The notes: generated by a model from the sequence alone, not told the origin. DNA of 13,188 bases from JAGTVB01 sp964624765 (GCA_964624765.1 CAZUZO010000098.1:1-13188); one strand, 5' to 3'; shown: positions 1 to 6,430, counted from the first letter of the stretch. A program made the numbers and translations.

Positions 1-125
1 CCGACTTGAACATTGGCTGGGATCGCTACCACGAATGTCTTAGGAGCGCTATATCTGATATGTCTCTCGGCTTTGCGCCGTCCGCCTGGCTCTCGGGCTG
101 CTGGCTACGGTTTTTTCACAACCTC

Positions 126-593
126 TCACCGAAACGGCGTGCCTGTTCCGCCCCCACCGGAAGCCAACCGACCATACACAGCGCCCAGCACGACACCGTA
201 TACCAGGTGCTCCCCTAAGGTCACAAGCGGTTGCACCGGGCTCAGATCTAGACCGAAATAGCCCGCCCCGGCAAGCGGCATTACCGTCAGCCATACGAGC
301 AACGCCGCCATGGCCCCGAATGCAAGACCCTTCTGCCAAAACCATCGCCCTGGCAGTATCGGCGCCATCACCGCAAACACCCAGCCCCACCAAATGACGC
401 CGATGCCTACGTAGAGCACCCATCCGGTGATCGGGCTCGGCAAGTTGAGCGCGACGTTCATGCTATGGGCCAGCCCATCGAGCGCGGTAACACTATCGAG
501 CCGCGGTATCCAGCGCCCGATCGCTACCAGCACCGACAGCACCGCCGTCGCAACGAGGCCCGCCAACATCCCTCTCAGGACATCTCGATACAC
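126..593 (-). CDS. small four-helix integral membrane protein, function unknown
   Basis: This 155-aa protein starts at a GTG preceded by a weak purine stretch (GTAGGCGG). An ATG at codon 9 is an alternative start. Four hydrophobic segments are visible, roughly at residues 5-27, 56-78, 89-112 and 127-145, joined by short loops and ending in a Gly-rich tail. The last helix carries an EHLVYGVVLGAVYG pattern. I know this kind of pattern from small uncharacterised inner-membrane families (it reminds me of DUF6789), but I cannot confirm the family. It lies 115 bases downstream of the aldolase-like gene on the same strand and could be its operon partner. No transport or enzymatic motif is visible, so no function is assigned. 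Confidence 0.7.
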   Translation of the reverse strand: MYRDVLRGMLAGLVATAVLSVLVAIGRWIPRLDSVTALDGLAHSMNVALNLPSPITGWVLYVGIGVIWWGWVFAVMAPILPGRWFWQKGLAFGAMAALLVWLTVMPLAGAGYFGLDLSPVQPLVTLGEHLVYGVVLGAVYGRLASGGGGTGTPFR

Positions 594-708
594 AACCGCC
601 TACCCTGTCCGCAACCTGTCAATGACCCGCCCCCAGGTGGGATTCGACAAGCTCCCCACTCCGAAAACAGCGATCAGCCGATTCCCATCCCAGATTCGCG
701 ATGTCGTA

Positions 709-1947
709 TCAGAGCGGCCCACCCCCGCGAGCAGACGGATCCCCTGCAAAGGCAGCGTCCCCAGGCCCCGATACCACGAGCTGATAGTCAATGCTGATCC
801 GATCGCCCGCCACCGGCCGAAACAAGCTGTCGGCAAACGCCACATGGTCAGGATGCTCGCGGTAACTGTCGATGACTGCCGGATGTACGAAACGCACCAG
901 CCACGCATAACGGTAGCGAGCATCGTCCTTCACCGCCCTGCCGGTCGTCACGCTACGTACCCCTGGAATGTTTGCGAGCCTCCTGCGCCCCTCTGCCATC
1001 ATGGTCTGCACCTGATGCTCCGAAATGCCGACCACGTTATAGACGATCAAGTGCTCCACAGGGAACCAACCTCGACACTGGGCCAGTATTTCTGCTGCGC
1101 GTCCAGCGCTGTCCCAAGCACGCATACAGCGTTCCGTCTCCACCCCGATCGCCCCACGAACGGCCTTGTCAGGACCAGTATACCCCTGTGGGGAGCTTCC
1201 GTGGCGATCCCCCTCCATGAATTCTCCAGCCCCATCGGCAAGCGCCGTGCAGTGGTTGATCTTCGACACACCGTGGGCGCTCAATCGCCGAAATCCACCC
1301 TCGTCGAGCCCTGGGTCAACATCGATCGCGAGTGGTAGGCCGAGTGCCGCATGGATCTGCTCTAAGCGATGGCCATCCCACTTCGGCTCGCCCTGCCCGC
1401 GAGCAGGCGCCACCCCGGTAGACACGGTCAGGAAATCGACGCCGGTGCGTTCCACAAAGGCCTTGACCGCAGCCACCCCCGTATGGGCGCTTGCCGCGCT
1501 TGGGAGCGCTGTATCCTCCCCCTCTAAACCGGGCACATCGCCAAGTGCTGCCCCCACTGGCACACCACAAGCGCGGCCCATTTCCACCACACTCCGGGTG
1601 CGATCGATATGGTCGAACAACGGCTCGCGGGAGGCATCCACGGTGATGGCGTTGAAGCCCAGTCTTATCGCCCAAACGGCCGATTCGATGCTAGAACCTC
1701 GATCGAGCTCGATCGCGACGGGCACGGTCGCCCGCTGCGCCGCGGCTTCCACAGCCGGTAGCAACAACTCGAAATCCAAGTGCTCTGCCTGGGCCTCGGC
1801 CAGGCTAAGAATGACGGCCGCTCGGCAACGCTCTGCTGCATCCATAACCCCTTCGAGGACGTCCAGGCCCGCTGGGTTAAAGGCACCCACCGCATAGCGG
1901 TGTCGGTAAGCGTGATAAAGCATGTCGCGCATATTGACCAAAGCCAT
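709..1947 (-). CDS. class II aldolase-like barrel fused to a C-terminal Dabb domain; zinc ligands lost
   Basis: This 412-aa protein begins MALVNMRDML, the usual opening of class II fructose-bisphosphate aldolases. The ATG at 1947 was chosen because AGGAGGGG lies just upstream and homology begins there; the open frame extends to 2172 without family likeness. Residues 1-290 follow the aldolase fold: GAFNPAGLDVLEG, GFNAITVDAS, GEPKWDGHRLEQI and GVSKIN align by eye. The metal sites do not. HLDHG reads ELDRG (80-84), GTSHG reads GVAPA (178-182) and LHGGSG reads IDVDPG (208-213). The three canonical zinc histidines are therefore replaced, and zinc-dependent aldol cleavage is unlikely. Residues 299-391 look like a stress-responsive A/B barrel (Dabb) domain, with IPGVRSVTTGR and HPDHVAFAD motifs. 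It follows cbbR by 221 bases. A normal Calvin-cycle aldolase (cbbA) is the alternative, but the substitutions argue against it. Confidence 0.8.
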   Translation of the reverse strand: MALVNMRDMLYHAYRHRYAVGAFNPAGLDVLEGVMDAAERCRAAVILSLAEAQAEHLDFELLLPAVEAAAQRATVPVAIELDRGSSIESAVWAIRLGFNAITVDASREPLFDHIDRTRSVVEMGRACGVPVGAALGDVPGLEGEDTALPSAASAHTGVAAVKAFVERTGVDFLTVSTGVAPARGQGEPKWDGHRLEQIHAALGLPLAIDVDPGLDEGGFRRLSAHGVSKINHCTALADGAGEFMEGDRHGSSPQGYTGPDKAVRGAIGVETERCMRAWDSAGRAAEILAQCRGWFPVEHLIVYNVVGISEHQVQTMMAEGRRRLANIPGVRSVTTGRAVKDDARYRYAWLVRFVHPAVIDSYREHPDHVAFADSLFRPVAGDRISIDYQLVVSGPGDAAFAGDPSARGGGPL

Positions 1948-2125
1948 AGGCCCCTCCTCGATAAACCGTTTTCCCACCCAAGGTACACTCTGAGGCGCAT
2001 CCCACCGGGCTGCTGGCCAAAACCGGGCAGCACGCGAGAGGATCCTTGCTCCTCTTCCTTCTAAGAGGCCCGTCATCACCCTCCCAGGGTTGCTGGCAGG
2101 GACAGTCGAGCAGGCACCCTGCGCC

Positions 2126-2140
2126 CCCACCCCTGGTGGG
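2126..2140 (-). other. short perfect hairpin downstream of cbbR
   Basis: CCCACC and GGTGGG form a 6-bp perfect stem around a 3-base loop, 29 bases after the cbbR stop. No T-run follows on the minus strand, so it is at best a weak transcript-end or pausing structure between cbbR and the aldolase-like gene. Confidence 0.25.
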
Positions 2141-2168
2141 ATCGATACCTGACTTCTCCGGCCTGGCG

Positions 2169-3116
2169 TCATTGCCCGCTGGCGAAACCGGCCTGTTTCA
2201 AGAGTTCGCTCATCAATGCCCTGACCCGCGGCCCTTCACGCAACGCGAAGCTCAGGAAGGCCTTTGCCACCAAGGACAGCTCGCGACCCCGATGGTGGAC
2301 GAGATACAAGTGCCGCAGGATGGGGAAGCCTTCGACATCGAGCACGGCCACCGGACCACGCACACCTTCCAAGGTTAACGTGTGAAGGGACAGGATGGCG
2401 ATTCCCAGTTCCCCGACAACAGCATGCTTGATGGCTTCATTGCTGCCGAGCTCGAGCCGAACCCGGAGTTTAAGCCCTTCCGAGGCAAACAGTTTGATGA
2501 CCGCATCGCGGGTACCGGAACCCGGCTCCCGCAGTATCAGGTGTTCATCGGCAATGCGGGCCAACGAAAGGCGGCGTTCCCCCACCAAGGCATGATTCCG
2601 CCCTGCCACCACCACCAACGGATTGGGCGCAAACGCTTGGGTCTCAAGCTCCAGCTCCAACTCGTCGGTTGGCGGGCTTCCCAAGATGTATAGATCATCT
2701 TCCCCTGCATGGATGCGTTCGACGATCCGATCACGATTGGTGACCTTAAGCGAAATATCGATGCCCGGATACTGTCGACAAAACTCGCCCAGGACTTCGG
2801 GGACGAAGTATTTCGCTGTGGTGATCACGCCGAGCCGCAAACGCCCGCAGCGCAGACCTTTAAGGTCGGAAATCTTGATTTCCAGATTGGCAAGGGTACG
2901 AAACATATCGCGGCAAGCCACGTATAGGGCCTGCCCGGCTTCCGTAGGACGGGTACGCCGACCCACTTGCTCAAGCAGCGTAAGACCGACGACATCGGTC
3001 AGCTTCTTCATTTGCAGAGATACCGTGGGCTGGGTGAGAAAGAGTGCCTCGGCGGCGCGAGTGAAGCTGCCTAAGCGCACGGTCGCCTCGAACACCTGGA
3101 GTTGGCGCAAGGTCAC
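2169..3116 (-). CDS. cbbR: LysR-type transcriptional regulator, CbbR-like
   Basis: This LysR-family regulator probably controls the RubisCO/carboxysome operon. The N-terminal winged helix-turn-helix is clear: VTLRQLQVFEATVRLGSF, TRAAEALFLTQPTVSLQMKKL, then a wing ending RRTRPTEAG. A periplasmic-binding-like effector domain follows, with RLRLGVITTAKYFVP, REPGSGTRDAVIKLF and SNEAIKHAVVGELGIAIL, all typical of CbbR. I place the start at GTG 3116, which gives 315 residues and begins exactly at the conserved VTLRQLQVF. The frame stays open to another GTG at 3209 (346 aa). Neither has a convincing ribosome site, so the start is uncertain. The gene lies downstream of the cso genes on the same strand, whereas cbbR is most often divergent from cbbL. 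The symbol rests on family likeness plus context. Confidence 0.85.
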   Translation of the reverse strand: MTLRQLQVFEATVRLGSFTRAAEALFLTQPTVSLQMKKLTDVVGLTLLEQVGRRTRPTEAGQALYVACRDMFRTLANLEIKISDLKGLRCGRLRLGVITTAKYFVPEVLGEFCRQYPGIDISLKVTNRDRIVERIHAGEDDLYILGSPPTDELELELETQAFAPNPLVVVAGRNHALVGERRLSLARIADEHLILREPGSGTRDAVIKLFASEGLKLRVRLELGSNEAIKHAVVGELGIAILSLHTLTLEGVRGPVAVLDVEGFPILRHLYLVHHRGRELSLVAKAFLSFALREGPRVRALMSELLKQAGFASGQ

Positions 3117-3716
3117 ATGGCGTATGAGATAATCGGGAATGCCGAGGTGGGCGGCGACGTCTCGCCCCACGCCGTCCAACGTCAGCTCCCGCCTGGGTCG
3201 CCCAGTCACGAATCGGCCACGGTCATCGTTTCGTCAGGGTTGCTTTGGAGCACACCGTTGGCGCCCAGGCCTCCGGCAGCCGACACCCTTGGTAGCACAC
3301 AAGGTGTGTGCGGCAAGGATTGCCGGACCCAAGCCGACAGGGACGTCTTCACGGCGTCCCTGTCGGCTGCCCCAAGGGCAAAGATCATCCAGCTGCCGAC
3401 ACGATGACCAACGCCCACGAATCTATCGTCTGGAGACGTCCTGGATAACTAAGGAATCGGCTTCGGGCACTGCTGCGCTTGCCAACAGCGGCGCTGCCCG
3501 GAGCCGGCGATCCTCGTCTATTCACGACGTATAGACAGTGGTTGACTCCGAATCGCCCCGCACACATGCACGACGATCCGTCGGGGCAAGCTGCGGCACT
3601 ACCGCTTCATTCCCCGCGGTGTCGCCTGGCTCCGCCGGCGCTACCCTCCTAGCAAGCAGGTTCGCTAGTCTATGAACGGTACGACGGCCCGCGGCCCCCA
3701 TACTCCGATCTGTGCG
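3117..3716. other. 600-base spacer between the carboxysome operon and cbbR
   Basis: No gene with recognisable protein likeness was found here on either strand. It holds one strong hairpin (3332-3368) and four copies of GCCGACA/TGTCGGC near 3281, 3333, 3361 and 3395. If cbbR starts at GTG 3209, the first 93 bases are coding. The cbbR promoter should lie here, but I see no clear -35/-10 pair. Confidence 0.5.
3332..3368. terminator. strong perfect hairpin, probable end of the carboxysome transcript
   Basis: The arms AGCCGACAGGGACG (3332-3345) and CGTCCCTGTCGGCT (3355-3368) are perfectly complementary over 14 bp around a 9-base loop. It sits about 350 bases after the last gene of the operon and before cbbR. 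There is no T-run on either strand, so it is not a classical intrinsic terminator. A Rho-associated 3' end, an RNA-stabilising stem or a protein-binding palindrome would also fit. Confidence 0.45.
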
Positions 3717-3941
3717 TCAATCCGGCCAGCGCAACCCGCCCAGCACATAATCCGGAGCTAGAGAGGCATTCGGGCGCGGACGCTCGGTCCCAGCATTTAG
3801 CGGCCATACCGCTGGCCCCTTGCGTTCGGCGCTGCGTCTAAAGGTGGTCGGGGACTTGCTCTGCACGGGCTTATCGCTGCCCTTACCCTTGCCTCCGGCC
3901 TCAGCAGCCTGGTCTGCAGGCATCTCTTCTTGTTTGCTCAT
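3717..3941 (-). CDS. short disordered protein at the end of the cso operon, possible McdB-like adaptor
   Basis: This 74-aa protein is hydrophilic and low in complexity. It has an acidic start (MSKQEEMPADQAAEA), a Gly/Lys-rich stretch, an RRSAERKGPAVWPL segment and the C-terminus YVLGGLRWPD. Tryptophans fall at residues 46 and 72, the second being two residues from the end. Proteobacterial McdB proteins, which position alpha-carboxysomes with the ATPase McdA, are small, largely disordered and known for a tryptophan near the C-terminus, so this is a candidate. That is inference from composition and location; no alignment was possible. ATG 3941 is preceded by GAGG at 10 bases, and the gene begins 27 bases after acRAF, consistent with one operon. 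No McdA (ParA-like) gene is in the window. Confidence 0.65.
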   Translation of the reverse strand: MSKQEEMPADQAAEAGGKGKGSDKPVQSKSPTTFRRSAERKGPAVWPLNAGTERPRPNASLAPDYVLGGLRWPD

Positions 3942-3968
3942 CGGTCAAATTCCTCGGAACCTAGCTTT

Positions 3969-4280
3969 TCAGATTTGGCTGGCACCCACCTTCGATGTAC
4001 CCTCCGAGTCTGCGGTTGCCTCCACGCCGGCATCGGCGAGCAGGTCGTCCATCCGCGCCGCGAAACGTTGCCGGTCGGCTCCTATGTCCTCAGTCCCCTC
4101 ATCGGCGTAGACGGCGACATTGACATAGGTCCGGCCGAAACTGATATCGGGATAGTACCCTTCCTGCTCAGAAAGCTGCGCGGTACGCTCGAGAAACGCG
4201 CGGGTCGCCTCGTAGTGTGGGAAATGGAACCGACGTTCCAATCGCATCGGACGCTTGCGAAGGGACCAGTCAGGGTGCAT
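3969..4280 (-). CDS. acRAF: alpha-carboxysome RubisCO assembly factor, pterin carbinolamine dehydratase-like
   Basis: This 103-aa protein has the pterin-4a-carbinolamine dehydratase-like fold that occurs in cso operons as the RubisCO assembly factor acRAF. The family core KRPMRLERRFHF, YEATRAFLERTAQLSE, GYYPDISFGRTYVNV is obvious. True dehydratases carry a catalytic HHP in this loop; here it reads YYP, which fits a chaperone without enzyme activity. I chose ATG 4280 because GGAGGAG lies 7 bases upstream; the longer frame to 4322 begins before that site and has no such signal. It lies 112 bases after the bacterioferritin gene and 27 bases before the 74-aa gene. The C-terminal 20 residues are polar and probably disordered. 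Confidence 0.88.
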   Translation of the reverse strand: MHPDWSLRKRPMRLERRFHFPHYEATRAFLERTAQLSEQEGYYPDISFGRTYVNVAVYADEGTEDIGADRQRFAARMDDLLADAGVEATADSEGTSKVGASQI

Positions 4281-4392
4281 GCGATCGCTCCTCCAATGCA
4301 TCTCGTGGGTACCATCGGGCACCCAAAGGTAACGGCGTGCTCATAAACTACGGTGCCTGCCGAGAGCTATGCGGCACGTGCCGGCTGCTTGC

Positions 4393-4908
4393 CTATCCAT
4401 CCGACAACACTCGCCTCTGACTGCCATCCGCCCCACTCGGTACGCTTGCTTCTTCACCGCCCCTGAGGTCCTGTATCCAGCGAACGAGGGCGTCGGCGTG
4501 TGCTTGTTCCTCTGTTAACAGCTGCTGGAAGAATACTTGGCAATCGTGCTCTCCAACACGGTCACAATAGCGGCTTGCGTCTCGGTACAGATGAATGATC
4601 TCGGCTTCCAAGCGGTAGTCCTCCGCAAGTAACTCGATCAATGTACGCCCGGCACGTACGGGACGCAGCTGGGAGGCGTTGGGTGCGAATCCAAGGCTTA
4701 GCATGTAGGCGACGATGCGTTCCGCATGTTGCATCTCTTCCACCACCTCCCGGCGCAACTGACCACTGACGTCGCGCATACCCCACGACTCTGTCAGCTG
4801 GGCCTGCGTCATGTATTGCTGTACGGCAGAAAACTCCAAGCTTAGGGCACGCCCCAAATAACCCAGAATCCTTGGACGACTCGCCAACTGTGTGCTCCCC
4901 ATCGCCAT
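4393..4908 (-). CDS. bacterioferritin-like diiron protein in the carboxysome operon
   Basis: This 171-aa four-helix ferritin-like protein has a complete set of ferroxidase ligands. Taking ATG 4908 as start, E25, E58, H61, E101, E134 and H137 are all present, each shifted by exactly 7 from E. coli bacterioferritin numbering (18, 51, 54, 94, 127, 130). M59 falls on the haem-ligand methionine (Met52). These are positional matches by eye, not a structure-based alignment. Such genes recur in cso operons, but their role in carboxysomes is not settled; iron storage or redox buffering is inferred. The start is ambiguous: GTG 4917, ATG 4908 and ATG 4902 are in frame, and the G-run before 4908 spaces best for 4902. 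The polar tail after about residue 150 is longer than in ordinary bacterioferritin. Confidence 0.82.
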   Translation of the reverse strand: MAMGSTQLASRPRILGYLGRALSLEFSAVQQYMTQAQLTESWGMRDVSGQLRREVVEEMQHAERIVAYMLSLGFAPNASQLRPVRAGRTLIELLAEDYRLEAEIIHLYRDASRYCDRVGEHDCQVFFQQLLTEEQAHADALVRWIQDLRGGEEASVPSGADGSQRRVLSDG

Positions 4909-4986
4909 GCCCCCCACTCGTTCGTTACCGACGGGGTGGCTCCTTCTGGGGAGGGCGCACCGGCGTCGGCTATGCTCACCGCAGGC

Positions 4987-5313
4987 CTATCCCCGCTCCG
5001 GACGGTTACCCTCGATGATGACCGGCTGGCGACCAAGGATCGGCTCCACTTCCCGGTGGGGCCGAGCAATGATATGCGCGGCCACCAAGCCGTCTCCAAC
5101 CCGCTCACAAGCGTCAGCACCGGCACGCACCGCCGCATTGACCGCCCCGGTCTCGCCGCGCACCAACACCGTCACATAACCTCCGCCCACGAATTCCCGC
5201 CCAATCAGCCGAACCTCCGCCGACTTGGTCATGGCATCGGCCGCTTCAATCGCCGGCACCAGTCCCCGAGTCTCGATCATCCCTAACGCAATACCATAGG
5301 TTTCACTGGCCAT
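4987..5313 (-). CDS. csoS1: carboxysome shell hexamer protein CsoS1 (BMC-H), second copy
   Basis: This 108-aa single-domain BMC protein forms the hexameric tiles of the shell facets; their central pores are thought to pass bicarbonate and RuBP. The start YGIALGMIETRGLVPAIEAA, the pore-side loop REFVGGGYVTVLVRGE and AGADACERVGDGLVAAHII are near-invariant CsoS1 sequence. AGGAGA stands 8 bases before ATG 5313. It is almost identical to the copy at 5359-5673, differing inside the shared core by one residue (Ser for Ala at 31). The C-terminal tail (GRQPVIIEGNRPERG) is unique and makes it longer than the usual 98 or so residues. Only two csoS1 copies are present, against the three of the classical operon. 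Confidence 0.95.
   Translation of the reverse strand: MASETYGIALGMIETRGLVPAIEAADAMTKSAEVRLIGREFVGGGYVTVLVRGETGAVNAAVRAGADACERVGDGLVAAHIIARPHREVEPILGRQPVIIEGNRPERG
5038..5283. repeat. direct repeat inside the second csoS1 copy
   Basis: This matches 5398-5643 at a constant offset of 360 bases. Only 4 mismatches occur in 246 positions (5053, 5059, 5223, 5269), and 5060-5222 is identical over 163 bases. Third codon positions are identical too, which points to recent duplication or gene conversion rather than protein-level selection. Confidence 0.95.
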
Positions 5314-5358
5314 CTTTCCACTCTCCTGATTTGGTCCTGATCGACTCCAGCACCGAAT

Positions 5359-5673
5359 TTATTGACCGGACAACGCCTTACCCGCGCCGGGCGGCAAGAT
5401 CGGCTCCACTTCTCGGTGCGGCCGAGCAATGATATGCGCGGCCACCAAGCCGTCTCCAACCCGCTCACAAGCGTCAGCACCGGCACGCACCGCCGCATTG
5501 ACCGCCCCGGTCTCGCCGCGCACCAACACCGTCACATAACCTCCGCCCACGAATTCCCGCCCAATCAGCCGAACCTCCGCCGCCTTGGTCATGGCATCGG
5601 CCGCTTCAATCGCCGGCACCAGTCCCCGGGTCTCGATCATCCCCAACGCTATACCGTAATACTCGTCAGCCAT
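5359..5673 (-). CDS. csoS1: carboxysome shell hexamer protein CsoS1 (BMC-H), first copy
   Basis: This 104-aa BMC-H shell protein has the same core as its neighbour (ALGMIETRGLVPAIEAADAM, FVGGG pore loop, VNAAVRAGADACERVGDG). ATG 5673 follows GGAGA at 7 bases. Its tail, PPGAGKALSGQ, differs from that of the second copy and from the usual CsoS1A ending, so the two proteins differ mainly at the extreme N- and C-termini. It begins 55 bases after the csoS4B stop and ends 45 bases before the second copy. Which copy corresponds to CsoS1A, B or C cannot be decided, because the core has been homogenised. Confidence 0.95.
   Translation of the reverse strand: MADEYYGIALGMIETRGLVPAIEAADAMTKAAEVRLIGREFVGGGYVTVLVRGETGAVNAAVRAGADACERVGDGLVAAHIIARPHREVEPILPPGAGKALSGQ
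5398..5643. repeat. direct repeat inside the first csoS1 copy
   Basis: This is the partner of 5038-5283. Outside these limits the two genes diverge at once, both in their tails and in the first seven codons. Confidence 0.95.
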
Positions 5674-5728
5674 TTGCCTTTTCTCCTCTATTGGACTCTT
5701 AAACGCAAATCAAATCTGCAATCTGACC

Positions 5729-6028
5729 TCACCGACTCCGCCGGTCGAGATCATCCGTCGGGGGGACAGGCTGGCCCTCAGCCTCCCGCTCCCAGGAATC
5801 GATGATGCCGCCGATGGTCAAATCGGTGAGGACATTGAAATCACCCACCGCGTAACGTGCCGCCGATCCGCTGACGGTAAAGACCCAATTCCCAGGTCGA
5901 GCACCCACCGGATCCACGGCTACCTGCAGGCTTCCACCGTCCCCGCGCAGCACCCGCAGACTCGCGAACTTAAGCCCGGCCACTCGGCTAGTGCACACGA
6001 GGTTGGCAACCACTTGCAGGATTTCCAC
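5729..6028 (-). CDS. csoS4B: carboxysome vertex pentamer protein CsoS4B (BMC-P)
   Basis: This 99-aa EutN/CcmL-type protein forms the pentamers that close the icosahedral shell at its vertices. The family features are clear: MEILQVVANLVCTSRVAGLK at the start, AVDPVGARPGNWVFTVSGSAAR, and DLTIGGIIDSW near the end. The start is a GTG one base after the csoS4A stop, with GAGGGAG just upstream inside csoS4A, so the two are translationally coupled. The family usually ends at IIDxW plus a few residues. Here a charged tail of about 20 residues (EREAEGQPVPPTDDLDRRSR) is added, and its role is unknown. Confidence 0.94.
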   Translation of the reverse strand: MEILQVVANLVCTSRVAGLKFASLRVLRGDGGSLQVAVDPVGARPGNWVFTVSGSAARYAVGDFNVLTDLTIGGIIDSWEREAEGQPVPPTDDLDRRSR

Positions 6029-6029
6029 C

Positions 6030-6278
6030 TCAGGCTCCCTCGTCCCAATAATCGATGATACCTACGATGGTTAAATCGCTCGGATACTCCTTGCTACCGG
6101 CCGCTTCGCGGGCGGCCGAGCTACCCACGCAAATCACCCAGTCCCCGGCCTTACAGCCGACGGCATCCACCGCAACCAGCTTGGTCTTGCCATCGCGAAC
6201 CACCTGGAGATGGCGATGTTCCAATCCTGGAATACGATTGGTTGACACCAACGGCTTTTCCACCTGACAAATTTTCAT
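6030..6278 (-). CDS. csoS4A: carboxysome vertex pentamer protein CsoS4A (BMC-P)
   Basis: This 82-aa pentameric shell vertex protein and CsoS4B are paralogues that cap the twelve corners. MKICQVEKPLVSTNRIPGLE, VAVDAVGCKAGDWVICVGSSAARE and DLTIVGIIDYW match the family. I take ATG 6278, with GAGGG 6 bases upstream, not the in-frame TTG at 6281. The ATG overlaps the stop of the 50-codon ORF as TGATG, so the gene is probably translated by coupling to whatever is read before it. In standard operons that upstream neighbour is csoSCA. Confidence 0.95.
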   Translation of the reverse strand: MKICQVEKPLVSTNRIPGLEHRHLQVVRDGKTKLVAVDAVGCKAGDWVICVGSSAAREAAGSKEYPSDLTIVGIIDYWDEGA

Positions 6279-6430
6279 CAATGACCCTCTGCACCCGGTT
6301 GCTGCACTAGGGAGGAAGTCACCACCTCAATAGCGAATCGCTGCTGGAATCGCGCCCCGCGCGCAGGGTGTGCAACCCCCTTGGTGGCTTGTTCGTAAGC
6401 CGCTAATGGCCTCGGCCCTCGCGCCCTCAC
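6278..6430 (-). CDS. 50-codon ORF at the csoSCA position, possible carbonic anhydrase deletion remnant
   Basis: This short frame fills the whole interval between csoS2 and csoS4A. It starts at a GTG directly after the csoS2 TGA, with AGGGG 4 bases upstream, and stops at a TGA overlapping the csoS4A ATG. Its product is basic, begins RARGPRPLAAYEQ and ends with a strand-like RFQQRFAIEVVTSSLVQQ. In ordinary operons csoSCA (about 500 residues) sits exactly here, with an Arg-rich N-terminus and a C-terminal beta-strand. An in-frame internal deletion leaving both ends would give this layout. The likeness to CsoSCA termini is weak and by eye. No zinc-site motif remains, so it cannot be a carbonic anhydrase. 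It could equally be an unrelated microprotein or chance reading frame. Confidence 0.5.
   Translation of the reverse strand: MRARGPRPLAAYEQATKGVAHPARGARFQQRFAIEVVTSSLVQQPGAEGH

Noticed and set aside
126..593. Whether the small 155-aa protein could be a substitute carbonic anhydrase
   Set aside because: It is an integral membrane protein with four helices and no histidine/cysteine metal motif; it does not resemble any carbonic anhydrase class.
427..1338. Long plus-strand open frame of 303 codons
   Set aside because: It lies opposite the membrane protein and the aldolase-like gene, crosses both and the gap between them, and its product is a low-complexity Arg/Pro/Ser mix with no family likeness.
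1948..2172. 75-codon N-terminal extension of the aldolase-like protein
   Set aside because: The frame is open, but family likeness starts at MALVNMRDML and the strong ribosome site is directly before ATG 1947.
3546..3668. Plus-strand stretch reading RRGKLRHYRFIPRGVAWLRR, possibly a gene fossil
   Set aside because: Only about 35 codons between stops, no start or ribosome site, and no family I can name; probably a chance frame in GC-rich DNA.
6279..6281. TTG start for csoS4A
   Set aside because: The next codon is an ATG that matches the family N-terminus and is well spaced from GAGGG.
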